DNA of 64,000 bases from Epiperipatus broadwayi (lineage: Eukaryota > Onychophora > Udeonychophora > Euonychophora > Peripatidae). A program made the position numbers and the translations under genes. Below, piece after piece: positions 37,621-48,969 of this stretch (positions are counted from its first letter, which is position 1; each line of letters begins with the position of its first letter). The stretch covers positions 1,178,001 to 1,242,000 of the forward strand of contig JAQFVV010000031.1 in assembly GCA_028023455.1 (NCBI GenBank), read 5' to 3'. Below the pieces are notes generated by a model. The model saw only the letters and a program-made list of their open reading frames with translations, was not told the origin of the DNA and did not search any database.

Positions 37621-37675
37621 GATCTGAACCAACTGATGAGTACGGTTTCAGTATGAAATACATATATTGGAGATC
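37621..37675 (+). ncRNA. Type I hammerhead ribozyme, copy D (core intact)
   Basis: Stem I: outer GAUC (37621-37624) pairs with GAUC (37672-37675), inner CCAA (37629-37632) with UUGG (37667-37670). Core CUGAUGA 37633-37639; stem II GUAC/GUAU with loop GGUUUCA (37640-37654); GAAA 37655-37658; short stem III (AUA/UAU) ; cleavage after A37666. Against copy A, the stem II pair A-U becomes G-C and an outer stem I pair G-C becomes A-U, both compensatory. Stem III has C-A at its tip where copy A has C-G, so activity may be weaker. Confidence 0.82.
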
Positions 37676-37730
37676 ATTTATCTTTTTCACATGTGTGGTC
37701 ATGTGTATCAGTTGTATGAGATAGAGTGGA

Positions 37731-37764
37731 TAGCTAAAGGGAGCTTCAAAGTCTGTTCAAATCC
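37731..37764 (+). promoter_or_regulatory. Pol III A/B-box-like promoter in copy D
   Basis: TAGCTAAAGGG (37731-37741) resembles a degenerate A-box and GTTCAAATCC (37755-37764) a good B-box (consensus GGTTCGANTCC). Their spacing of about two dozen bases is shorter than in most tRNAs. Conserved in other copies (B-box GGGTTCAAATCC on the minus strand near 37065-37076). Confidence 0.5.
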
Positions 37765-37785
37765 TCTACAATTAGAATTAATGAA

Positions 37786-38993
37786 AATACCCTTAATAAT
37801 GTGTCTATATGTATAAAGTAATATTTATATAATGTGGGGAAATATTGCATGAGACCATTATTTGTCAATAATATGTGCAATATAATGACAGTTTGAGAAC
37901 AATAGAGCAATCAAAAAAACCACAATTATTAATATTGCCTTATTCCAAGATTAAAAAAAACAGATGACAGATACTAAAAAATAGTGCATGCATGAATACA
38001 AGTTAATTCAAATTTTTTAAATCAGTTTTTGAGCAATTCAAACTAATGGCTAAATTCCTTTTTTTTTTTTCAGTTGCCTTTGAGTTCAGCTAAACAAATA
38101 TTTGTTCATAATTACATTATATTGAGCATTTATTTTTTCTATTCTAGAAATCATTATTTATGATTAAGACATAGCTCCATTGTATTTCTGATGATAAACT
38201 ACATTTAATTAACAACTACCATATAATTTTAAAAAAATTAGCATTTACTTTTTATGGAATGCTTTTTGAATTATGCATTAAAGACAGCTGATTATTTTCC
38301 AATCAAAAATATACAATTAAAGACAATATCTTTGGAAAATAGACACATAAACCTGTCAAAATTGTAATTGTTTTTATTCTTACATTAAGTTTGATTTTGA
38401 AAAATGTATTAATATTTTTGAAATATATGTTTATTTAAATGTATCTGAGATTTTATATTATATGAATAAAACAAAAATTAAGAATATATTTATTTTATAA
38501 CATCACCACAAAAACTAATGTCAAAAATAAATTAGTAAATTACCATTTTAATAGAACATATAGCTATAGAGTAACAAAAAATTAGGTCAGCCTATGAAAT
38601 ATGCATAATCAATATATTTTTATATATCATTATATACAACTGGCTTTAAGGGAAAAAAATTCAAGGTCTAATAAAAAATCAGAGGCTACAATTGTCCTGC
38701 CCATCTCCATATCAAATGCTATTTGGTTTCAGGTTATTCAGTAAGTATCTGAAACTATTGGTAATAGTGAATACTATACAGCACATTAAATACAAACCCA
38801 TGCACAATTTAATTTTTAAAATATACACATTTAAACATCGACAAAAACAATTTTAAAAAAACAGATTAATGAAATTATTTTAAAAAATCTAGTAATAAAT
38901 CTAAAAAAGAGAGTAGTTACATGAGTGAGTGTGCAAAAGAAGGAAATAGTTGATAGATAGGTGAACAAGAATTTAAAGCTTATGAGTTTAGAT
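37786..38993. other. AT-rich sequence, nothing recognised
   Basis: No gene or element recognised. Confidence 0.4.
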
Positions 38994-39265
38994 TTACAAA
39001 TGGTGCTTGTCTTATAGCTAAAGATACCGTTGGATGGCGCCGTTTTCACACTAAAACTATAAAATATGAACATTCACGGGCCGTTGATTTTAATAATTTT
39101 TCTGTGTTTTTTTGTAATGCGAAAATAAAAACAAAACAAAATCGTCTTTTTTAAATATTATTTTTTATTAACGTATACAATTTAAATGATAATAATAAAT
39201 GTAAAGTAAAATAAACAAATTACTATTTAATATGTCTTTTTTATGTTTCTTTATTAGAAAAATAA

Positions 39266-39402
39266 ATTTTCTATCGTATATTTTTTTACTTGTGTTAAGG
39301 CTTTTTTTTATCAATTTTCTATCGTACATTTTTTTACTTGAGTTACGGCTTTTTTTTTAATCAATTTTCTATCGGATATTTTTTTGAGTTATGACTTTTT
39401 TT
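39266..39402. repeat. Three tandem copies of a roughly 48-bp T-rich unit
   Basis: Copies contain TTTTCTATCGTATATTTTTTT, TTTTCTATCGTACATTTTTTT and TTTTCTATCGGATATTTTTTT (each quoted region about 20 bases), each followed by GAGTTA-type and GCTTTTTTT blocks. Internal to the DNA transposon. Confidence 0.75.
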
Positions 39403-39562
39403 GTTGTTATTGTTTAAAAAAAAATAATCGTAATAAAAATTAAAATTTCTTAGTCTATTTTTTATTTTCTTAGTCTTCGTTTTACTTTTTTTTTTTTTTA
39501 TTAACAGATAAACATATATTACGACTATTTTTTAATTAAAATAAAAAGTAACAGTTGTTACT

Positions 39563-39616
39563 GTTAGTTTTAGGGTTAGTTTTAGGGTTAGGTTTAGGGT
39601 TAGTTTTAGGGTTAGA
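39563..39616. repeat. Short telomere-like array (TTAGGG/TTTTAGGG)
   Basis: Alternates TTTTAGGGTTAG units: about four GGG-containing repeats in 54 bases, close to the animal telomere repeat TTAGGG but with extra T in most units. It lies inside the 39002-40174 transposon rather than at a chromosome end. Confidence 0.75.
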
Positions 39617-40182
39617 CTTAGTAATATATAAGTCATAAAGCTTGCAAATAGGACACAGCATTATATTCTGTTGTTGGTAAATCACCAAATCTAACAACAT
39701 GTGTGATTTCCTGCGCCATATTGTTTATCTCTTGGAATGTTACAAATACTACGTTACTTGATGCATTACCGAATTGCAACTCACTAAAAACATAGATCTT
39801 TAACGTTTTCACAATTAAAACTTAAATACAGTATGTTTTACAAAGTCTTAGAATTATTACTTTACAAAATCTGAACATTTTAATCCTTTAAAATTATAAA
39901 AAAAAAAACTACATTTCCATACAATTCAAATACACACTCTTTCATCAAGTAACTGTTTTATAAACAGTGCGAATTTGGGAAATATATTTGCTTCCATGCC
40001 ACATACATGCTGTGCTGCGATGCGACATAGCGGTCTGCATTCTGTAGCACAACAAAAAAGTTGTATTATAGAAAACGCGGGTTTGAACGTGTCGGCCATG
40101 GAAACAGCATTTTTATTACTTTTAGCGCGAAAACGGCGCCATAGAACGGAGTCTTTACCTATAAGATGAGAACCTTACAAAT

Positions 40183-42389
40183 TTTAATTTTTTTATTTAA
40201 TACCTACTACTTTTTCAAATTGCTGAAACTAGGGATGGTTAATCCATAGATGTGGACTCATTACTGTATTTTTGAAAATTGTTTCGGTAGTGAAATTAGA
40301 AATTATTTCATAATAACTTTGAAACTTGGGATAAAGGACTAAATATTGGCAATTAGATTTTTGTATATACTTTATGTCTAAAACAAGTTGTGAAAGTTAT
40401 TAAAAATATATGCAAATTGTACTTAATTAAGAGATTTATACTGTTTCTGATAAGTTGTTTTAAAATAATAGTAATTCAATGTACATGTTTTTATTCATAT
40501 GTTTCAAGAATGTTGTGGAAAGCATGTTCTAAGGGGGAAAAAATACTACAAATGGAAAAATAGATGGATTATTTATTTATTCTATATGGTTTAATTATAT
40601 ACCTATACCTCACTTAGCACACGACTTTTATGTGAAAATTCACAATAGAGATTAACATCAATTTGTATCTACTATTTTGATTTACAATCAATTATTTAGT
40701 AAAATGATTGTAATTTTTTTTTCTTTTTTACATTTTTGGTGGCCATTTTGCAACACTGATATCATTCAAAAGCAAAATAGTGACTTTTACGCTGACATTG
40801 TAGTGTATAGTTTATTCATAATGCACAATGTTACAGTCCTGTATTCAATATTTTGATTATAAATTTAAAATATGATTAATGAATGAATAGTATTTTATTT
40901 AATTTTCATCCAGTATTTTTAAGAGACAATTAGTATTTCATTAATAACATATCCAAACTAAAGATTTTCATCGTTAATGCTTACAAAAACAAAAAGGTGC
41001 ATTCAGAACACAAATGTAAATCGACACAGTACTGTAAATCAAATTTTTTCAGAGTAAAACTAAAAATGTACAATACATATATTACTTAAAATGCCCAATC
41101 AATTAATTTTGAATTAAAATTTTTCTAATCAAAACTGCTACGATTGCAAATCTAAAATATTTTCAGCAAAACAAAAGGAGACAGCAAAGAGGATAAAACA
41201 GTTTTAAATTTATATAATTAATATCAAAAATTATTAAATGTAAATTTAAAATAATACTCTGTTTCCTCAATTTTAAATCCTCTAGCAAATCTTTTCAAAT
41301 ATTCAAAGCAATAGTGACATTATCACATGTGTAAAGAAAAATATAAATTTCATTCAACATAAAATTAAAAATAATTTTTAGTCATATATGGTATCAAATA
41401 TTAAATTTTAAATTGAGTATAGTATAAATATTGGCTAAAATTTCAGACAATTTTGGATTAAAATCTTTATGAATGCTAATTTCAATCAAATTGAAACTGC
41501 TACTCATCATATATGAATTGCATTGAGGGGAAGGGGTGATTTTTATGCAATTAATAATAAATTGTGTATGATGAAAATGCAATACAAATAAAATGAATAA
41601 GATTAATGCCTTTAATTTTTACTTAAATAGACCCAACTCTGCAGTCAAAACATATTGCATTATTCGACAAATTGCTAAGTTATTGCAAAAACATGGCAAA
41701 CACTCCTGATAAAATAATGACATCATGCCCAAACAAAATCACCACAGCTATTGTATTTGTTTATTTAGATCAGCACAGTACACATTGGAAACAAGATCTT
41801 AAATATTGATTCCTATATTCAGACTCACAATGTATTAATTTTTTTTTCCTTTTTCAATATGTCAGAATTTGTTGGGGTTTTTTTTAAGTTAGGTTTTTGT
41901 AATGTACTGTATGTTTATTTAGCTATTTTTTATACTAATGATATATAATAAATTTTTATGCCCAATCAAATGAGTTTTTTATTAAATGTTTTTATAATTT
42001 TAATAATTTCACATAAATATTATAGATAAGACTAGTACAAATTTTTAAAAAATAAAATTTCAGTATGGATTATTTTTTTCAGCTTAATGACAAAGGGTTG
42101 TGCAAGAAAACACAAAAATTGTTAAATGCTAGTCTAGTTACTTTCTCGGTCCATTTTGCTGTACTTTTTTGCATGGTGAAAACACGCATTTTTTTCCTAG
42201 CAATATAAAATCTTTATTTAAGAGATTCTATTTAAAAATCATCACAGCAACTAATATAATCATGAAAAAAATCAAAAATTAAATCTTTGGGCTTGAAAAC
42301 CAAAATAGATATTTTATGTTGACTGGAAAAAAAAAGTGTGACATATGTTCATCTATGGGTTTATCTGTGTTAATTGTCACCATCATTTT
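40183..42389. other. AT-rich sequence, nothing recognised
   Basis: No gene or element recognised. Confidence 0.4.
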
Positions 42390-42559
42390 GAAAAAAAAAA
42401 AAAAATAGAACAAAGTGCTCAAACCATCATAGGTGCCTCCAAACTTTCCAAAATCATGAAATCACAGTATCCTTTACTTGAAAAACTGAAAAAAATCTAC
42501 TACAATGGATCTATTCATGTAATAATCAAAGAGTACTATTATTTTTTTTATTAATTCAA

Positions 42560-43015
42560 TAGATAGCAAAAAAATTCTTTCAAAATTTTCAGCAAAAAGC
42601 AATCAAGGTAGATGAAAGTGTCAAAGATTTAGATTTTAAAGAGTCATAGATAATTTGATAGATTTCAGAAGCATGGATATCTACACAGTATAAAAGAAGC
42701 AGCCTTAGCAGATACTAGTGCAGCTTCAAATTTTCCATCTGAACTATTGATCATTATACAGAAAAAGGATATACCATGAAGCAAGTCTTAAATATTGATG
42801 AAACTGTTTTTTCTTTTTTTTTTTTTTTGAAATGATTACTTTCATGCACATTCATAAGATAAAAAAAACTCTGATTACAAGCCATCCAATGATCATCTTA
42901 TGTTATTGCTTGGAGATGTAAAACTGAAGCCACTTCTCATCTACACTCTAAGAATCAAAGTACATTTAAGGGAATTAGAAGATACAATGGATCTTAAAGT
43001 GTGCAAATGATGACT
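42560..43015 (+). pseudogene. Tigger/Jerky-type (pogo) transposase relic
   Basis: Broken reading frames keep the DDE catalytic neighbourhood: KQVLNIDET (42783-42807) followed, after a T-run and a gap, by DYKPSNDHLMLLLGDVK and LKPLLIYTL (about 42868-42948). This matches the order of blocks in Tigger/Jerky transposases, where the first D lies in VDET and the second region follows KASKDRLTLLLG. Several stops and frameshifts; no terminal repeats were identified. A dead fragment. Confidence 0.65.
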
Positions 43016-43729
43016 CAGAAAACTGAATAATGATGATTGGTGAATGGATCTCAGGAAGTAACAACTTTAAGCTAACTGATTTTTTTTCTTTTTACATAGA
43101 TTTAAGTTGCATTATCATACATACATACATATTTTAAGTGAATACCTGCATAATACACATAGCACAGTTTACACAAGCATATAACTTACGTTAAAGGTTT
43201 TGTTAATTTTTATATATTCTAGATAAGTTATTTTTTTAATGTAATATTCACAGTTTATAGTGTAATTTTTTATCTGGAGTAACTGGCCATTTTTTCCCTA
43301 TAGATAACTATTATAAATGCTTATTCTTTATAGAACATTCTTGCTTAACGAAGAGTTTTGGGGAAGCAATTGTCTTCACTATATATTAATATTTAACTGG
43401 ATTTAAAAATTATATCTAAGAATTTATATGACAACCTAGCATAATAAATGATTAATAATAATTTAGTAATAATAAATACTAGACAAATGATGAAGATATC
43501 TGCAAGAGATTATTAACCTGCACTATTCAGTTTGCCCAATTTTTCATCATTTTTTTAATATTTATCAAAATATATTATATGACTTATTAGTGTCAAACCT
43601 TTTGCATTCACAACAAACATGATACATCAAATAAATAAATTGATGATTATTACTAATCATTTATTAGGCTAAAAATTGTCATCATATTGTTTCTAACCCA
43701 GACATAAATTTTATAATTAAATTCTCTTA
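43016..43729. other. AT-rich sequence, nothing recognised
   Basis: No gene recognised; borders the LTR element's target-site duplication. Confidence 0.4.
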
Positions 43730-43734
43730 AAGAT

Positions 43735-44499
43735 TGTAAAATATGTATTTATTAAGCATGTATGTATCTAATAAACTGGAATGTATTTAATAAGTTATAA
43801 AATTAATCTAGAGTGGAAATAAAAATAATCGTAATCAGATTAATCTGAATTCCATAAAATATGCAATTAATCAAATTGTATAGTACAATAGATTACCAGA
43901 AGCCAGGAATAAACAATCAAATAATGAAAGGAATTTAATTGGTACTAATAAAATACTAATTAAATTACAGAGCAATGATTGTGCTAATAATAATAAATAC
44001 CACCCGGATTTTCCAAAAATAGAGTACTCCAGAAAACAAAAGGGACTGGAACACATAAAAATGGGCAGAGAGAAAGAAAAGGCAGTGTGTGGTGGTCTTC
44101 AAGACAACTGTGACTCCAAAAGAAGCAGAAGAGGCCGCCCAGGTTTGAAGATCAGTTATAGTGTAACAGTAAACATTTTCTACCTTGTATTAATTAGAAA
44201 ACAGACTTAGAAAGTAAAAGAACTTGCCTTCCTAGTTAACCTATGATCAGATATTATAGACTAGCCTGGATTAGCAGTTGAACCTCATGTCTGCCTATAT
44301 GTATTTGTTGGTATGTTTATCAACTAGATTAGCATTTGGACTTTTATATATCTGCTATATATATATTATCGTGTGTGTATAACTACAACTGCATCTGTTT
44401 AATGTCTCATGCATATGCACATCTTACATGTAATATTAATGTTAATTAGTTTCATAAATTATTATTATTATTCCATAATTAATGAGTTAAGTCATAGCA
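43735..44499 (+). repeat. 5' LTR of the Ty3/Gypsy element
   Basis: Begins TGTAAAATATGTATTTATTA and ends CATAGCA, with TG...CA-type termini. 765 bases. Aligns end to end with 46882-47717 except that a block of about 114 bases in the 3' LTR is replaced here by about 11 bases near 44134. Confidence 0.9.
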
Positions 44500-44689
44500 A
44501 ATTGTAAAATGCATTACATTTTGCAAAACTAAAGTTAAATTCGCTATTCATCAAATATCAATAATGGAGAAATGAGCAGAAATATTAACACTAACAATCC
44601 CTGTAGGATTATTTAAATGCAATCAACTACTGTTTGGTATATCATTGGTGCTGAATATTTTTCACATTAAAATAGACACTTTATTACAG

Positions 44690-46330
44690 GGTTTAGAGGT
44701 CATCATACCATACTTCAATCTCATAATTATAACAGCATGCTCAGAAGAGATGCTGTGTCAAAAATTGCTTTAGGTATGCAAGGTAATGCAGAAGATCATG
44801 GTAAATTTAAATGCACAAAAAAAGTGTGTGGAATATGAAAGAATTGCTATTCCTCGGGAACACAATCTCTGAAAAGAGAAAGCACCCATCAGACAAGAAA
44901 GTAAAAAGCCATTGAAAATGCAACTAAACCGAAAAACATTAAACTCCTTCAGGCATTTCTGGCCTTAATTATTTTGAACCATTCTTAAAGAATAAAACTA
45001 AAGAAGCAAAACCTCTTTATAATTTGTTAAAGAAAAATCAAAAATGATAGTAGCTAGATATACGCAAGGAAGTCTTTAAACATACTAAAGCCCTCCCCTC
45101 CTTTCTTCAGACAAACTACTGATGCACTTCAATAATAATCTTAAAGTGCATTTAACAAATAACGCTTTGGAATGGGGTATGGAAAAAGTTTTATGTCACC
45201 CATGCACAATGGTGAATGTCCTATAGCCTATGCCTCGAGTACTCTATCAAAATCTGAGAGAAACTATAGCCAAATTAACAAGAATACTTTAGCCATTATG
45301 TTAGAACTAAAAAAATTTGACTGATATATATTCAGTAGACCTTTTAACATAGTAACCAATCATAAACTGTTATTGGGTATATTGGTGAATGACAAACTAG
45401 CACCTCATCATGTGAGTCCCATATGCTATTGTAGAGAAATATAGTGGTTTCATATGATTACCATCTGTCATATAAAAAAAAAATTCCCCCTTTTGATACT
45501 TTGTCTAAAAATTGGGACAAAGATGAACCTCAAACTAATGAGATAGAAGTCAACTATATACACTTACTATAATCACATATTTTGAACAACAATACAGTAG
45601 CAAAATGGAAAAGAGCCGATGAAAGTTACCAGCTGCTAATAGGCTGGATAAAAAATGGCTAGCCATCTAAAAAAAACCTTGATGCCTATCACCTGCATTT
45701 TAGATAAATCATGAAAATTTATCAGTTAGTAAGGATTGCATACTAATGAGGGATAGGGTTGTAATACTAACATGTAGAGAAAAAGTATTAAGCCTATTGC
45801 ATGAAGGCCATCCTGGAGTAGTGTGTGCAAAAGCTTTAACACATAGCTATGTCCTGGTGGCCAAAAATAGCTGCAGACATCCAAGAAAAACATTTAAAAA
45901 TGCCCAGCTTGTCAGTCTCAGATGAGCATGAAACCAAAGGAGTACATACAGTAGCCAAAAGCAAAAAAAACATGGCAGAGACTCCACGTGAACCATGTTG
46001 GTCCAATTATTAGGAAAATACTGTTTACACTCGTTGATACATACTCTAAATGGACAGAGTACCGAATTGTGAAAAACACAAGTGCAAGTGAAGCCATCCA
46101 AAGTTTAAATTCAATATTTTCACACCACGGACTCCCCAGAAACAATCATCTCGGACAACAGCACCGGATTCACCACTCAAAATTCAAGATTTCTTCAGAA
46201 GGAAAGAAATAAAACCCATCTGCGCTCCCCCATACCACTCTGAATCGAATGGACTCATCAAAAAAGCCATTCACCAGATAAAAAAAGCATTGAGAAAAAT
46301 CAATAATAATGATATTCAAGATGCTTTATA
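44690..46330 (+). pseudogene. Ty3/Gypsy pol relic: RT connection, RNase H, integrase
   Basis: Readable pieces in order, with stops and frameshifts between. RT end/connection: SDKKVKAIENATKPKNIKLL and LYNLLKKN (about 44898-45040). RNase H: PIAYASSTLSKSERNYSQI and IVTNHKLLLG (about 45220-45380). Integrase zinc-binding: LLHEGHPGVVCAKAL (about 45797-45841). Integrase core: HVNHVGPI, LVDTYSKWTEYRIVKN, a HGLP block, the SDN aspartate region near 46150, and SESNGLIKKAIHQIKKALRK near 46240-46300. The open piece 45988-46212 is the integrase core before a frameshift. Inactive. Confidence 0.85.
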
Positions 46331-46869
46331 TGACAAATGCTTCATCAACACTTCATGCCATCGATAGTCACAGTGATGGGTAGAAAATTAAGGACAAAGC
46401 AAGCAATGCCACTCCCAAAAGAGACAATCACATCCAGCATAATGGTGATGACAATACATATGAAATTGGTGAGAGTTTGGATATGCGACATTATCAAATA
46501 GAAATCATTCTAAGGTAGAATATCACAGGCAAACTATCCAAACAAATAGTCCGTCCAAACACAAAATGAAACAGAATATAAAGGTGACATAAACCATATC
46601 TGCTGACGAGTCATAGAAAACATCCAATGTCTCTATGAATTGATAATAAAGGAATCGCTAAAAATCTGCAAAATCAAGAGACAGCACCAGAAGAAGGTCT
46701 ACGGAAGCAACAAACTCAGAATACACTGAAGTGAAAGCAGTCATAAACATACAAAATGAGATACCATTAGAACGAAGAGTCAAACTCAGATCACCCAAGT
46801 CCCAACATAATAAACAAAGGCCTATGAAATTGCGAGACTATGTATAAAAAAATCCCGGGTTTCTGGAGT

Positions 46870-46878
46870 AAGGGGAGG
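46870..46878 (+). promoter_or_regulatory. Polypurine tract
   Basis: AAGGGGAGG lies 3 bases before the 3' LTR start; in LTR elements this primes plus-strand DNA synthesis. Confidence 0.75.
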
Positions 46879-46881
46879 TAT

Positions 46882-47717
46882 TGTAAAATATGTATTTATT
46901 AAGCATGTATGTATCTAATAAGTTAAAATGTATTTAATAAGTAATATCATTAATCTTGAGAGAAAATAAAAAATAGTTGTAATCAGATTAATCTGAATTT
47001 GGTAAAAATGCAATTAAGCAAAATGTATAGTACAGTAGATTACTGGAAGTGAGGAATAATGAAAGGAAATTAATTAGTACTAGTAAAAGTGTGCTGATAA
47101 AATAAATGCCACCTGGATTTTCTAAAAATAGAGTAGTCCAGAAAACAAGAGACCAGAAAACTTAATAACAGGCAGAGAAAAAGAAAAGGCAATGCATGTT
47201 TCATTGTGGTCTTTGAGATAACTGTGCTACCAGAAGAAGCAGAAGAGAACCAGCGGTGAAATCATTAGACACCCAAGATCTTGGCTCCTGAAGGTTCAAT
47301 AAGCCATCTAGGGTTTTTACAGATTGCATCGATATTATTTTGAAATGCCTCAAAGGCTGCCAAAGTTTGAAGTTCAGTTATAGTATACAGATAAATATTT
47401 TCTATTTTGTATTAATTAGCGAACAGATTTCGAAAGCAAAAGGACTTGCATTCCTACTTAACTTATAATCAGATTATAGACTAACCTGGATTAGCAATTG
47501 GCCATACATCTGCTTATAAGTATTTATTAGTATGTACATCAACTAGACTAGCATTTGGACTTTATATATCAGCTATGTATATATTATTGTGTGCTTATAA
47601 CTACAAACGCATCTGTTTAATGTCTCATGCATGTGCACATCTTATTTCTAATATTAATGTTACTAAGATTAATAACTTGTTATTCTTATTCCATGATTAA
47701 CGAATTAAGACATACCA
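46882..47717 (+). repeat. 3' LTR of the Ty3/Gypsy element
   Basis: Begins TGTAAAATATGTATTTATTA, ends CATACCA, 836 bases. Carries a block at about 47248-47361 (containing CACCCAAGATCTTGGCTCC) absent from the 5' LTR. Confidence 0.9.
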
Positions 47718-47722
47718 AAGAT

Positions 47723-48965
47723 TAATATATGTTGTTTTTTTTTAATTAAAAATGTTTTAAAAATGTATGATGGAGTAGACACTTTAAGCATAACTACAAA
47801 AAAGATATTACATGTGAAAAATAAGAAATGAAGTTGGATTAATTATTCTATATGTTTATGTTTAATTTAAAAGCAAATATATTAATCGTTAACCAGGTTT
47901 ATATTTGGGTTAAGAAAAATATGATAATCTCTAGTCTAAGAAATGACTAACAATAATTTCTAATGTATTTATCTTAAATAAAGGGTATCATAAGTTGTAA
48001 GTGCAGAAAATTTGACAATTGCAAATCAAAATGTAATAATTTTATATTGATAAATACTTGTCAAATGATGAAAGAATATATAAGAGATTATCATCTGGCC
48101 TAAATAAATTGTTCAGCAAAAAATACACACAGAGAATCATTATTATTTGCAAATAACTTTATCCTTTTATTTCAAAAGTATGTGGTGCAATGAATGTTTT
48201 AAATATATCTAAAAAAATAAAAAAATTCAAATCTAATAAAAAATTATTAAATAATCACTCAGGTATTATTTATTGTTTAAAACTTAAAACTTACTGTGAT
48301 TTTATTTATTATTTGCAGTTTTTATTGACATATCCAAATTGCTGTTGACTAATCTCCCTCAAGCGGTGAAATAAATAAATTCACTAATATTTGACAACAA
48401 TAAGCGACAATAATTTGGGCAATCAGAAAAGCATTTTTTACTGCTCACTTTATGTGCTATTACTAATTATAAAATGTGCTGATAAATATTGCTTTATTAA
48501 ATATTATCGCCATTTATAAATAACACTTCAGTAATAATAATAAATTTTAAAAATTGTTATTAAATTAACATAAGGGAATTTTTTTATACCATTAATTTAC
48601 AGAAATGTCTTTTTTTTTAAAAAAAAAAAAACAAGTGCGAAAGGAAGGGTAGATAGGGAATGAAAACGTATCACATCTCAATTAACCATCTGCCCCATTA
48701 TTTAATTTGATTTTATACAAACCAGTTGAGTATAAAACAAACCGGTTTAAAATGTGATAACATTGACATAATTCGTAAGAAAATAATCCAATATGTCTAT
48801 ATATTGATTTTGCCTTTAGCGATTACGGCTTAAATGAAATCAATTCATTTTTAAAAGATCTTTAATGATTTTAATTAATCGGTAGACATTTAAAATGCTT
48901 TTTTCTATATATGTACGTGTAATATATGATTACAAGTACGAATATATGTAGATTTTCATAATAAT
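47723..48965. other. AT-rich sequence, nothing recognised
   Basis: No gene recognised; a poly-T/poly-A palindromic stretch at 48608-48632. Confidence 0.4.
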
Positions 48966-48969
48966 ATAT

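Larger units (their letters stand above)
37150..37785 (+). mobile_element. Hammerhead SINE/retrozyme-like repeat, plus-strand dimer (copies C and D)
   Basis: Two head-to-tail units on the plus strand. The interval between the predicted cleavage sites (after 37193 and 37666) is 473 bases, the expected size of one circular or linear monomer. The unit holds, in order: hammerhead, TTTTTCACA-TGTG spacer, Pol III-like boxes, a GGAATTACATCTAAAC block, TTTTAAAATGGATAAGGTCC, TTTGCATGTTCCATCATCAG and GAAGAGTTGGAGAGTGGAGT. The second unit ends near 37785, after the B-box. Tandem copies bounded by hammerheads are the genomic signature of retrozymes. Confidence 0.75.
39002..40174. mobile_element. DNA transposon (non-autonomous) with 8-bp target-site duplication
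   Basis: Terminal inverted repeats of about 55 bases. Left reads GGTGCTTGTCTTATAGCTAA, right (reversed from 40174) GGTTCTCATCTTATAGGTAA, and both continue into ATGGCGCCGTTTTC. The element is flanked by a perfect 8-base duplication, TTACAAAT (38994-39001 and 40175-40182), which points to the hAT, Merlin or P groups; the termini do not look like hAT. The GC-rich ends contrast with a T-rich interior holding a tandem repeat and a telomere-like array. No transposase frame; short frames at the ends are chance. Confidence 0.85.
43735..47717 (+). mobile_element. Ty3/Gypsy LTR retrotransposon, internally deleted
   Basis: Complete outline: two LTRs, a perfect 5-base target-site duplication AAGAT (43730-43734 and 47718-47722), a polypurine tract (AAGGGGAGG, 46870-46878) just before the 3' LTR, and decayed pol. 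The internal part is only about 2.4 kb. Gag, protease and the RT fingers/palm are missing; what remains begins at the RT end. The pol order RT-RNase H-integrase defines Ty3/Gypsy. LTRs differ clearly, so insertion is old. No primer-binding site is obvious after 44499. Confidence 0.9.

Noticed and set aside
39563-39616. Chromosome-end telomere
   Set aside because: Only about four imperfect repeats, inside a transposon with matching target-site duplications on both sides.
39975-40169. 64-codon frame ending in RKRRHRTESLPIR
   Set aside because: It lies over the right terminal inverted repeat of the DNA transposon; GC-rich ends create open frames.
46600-46630. CTGACGAGTCATAGAAAA inside the Gypsy element
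   Set aside because: CUGANGA and GAAA are present by chance spacing, but stem II cannot pair and stem I is absent.
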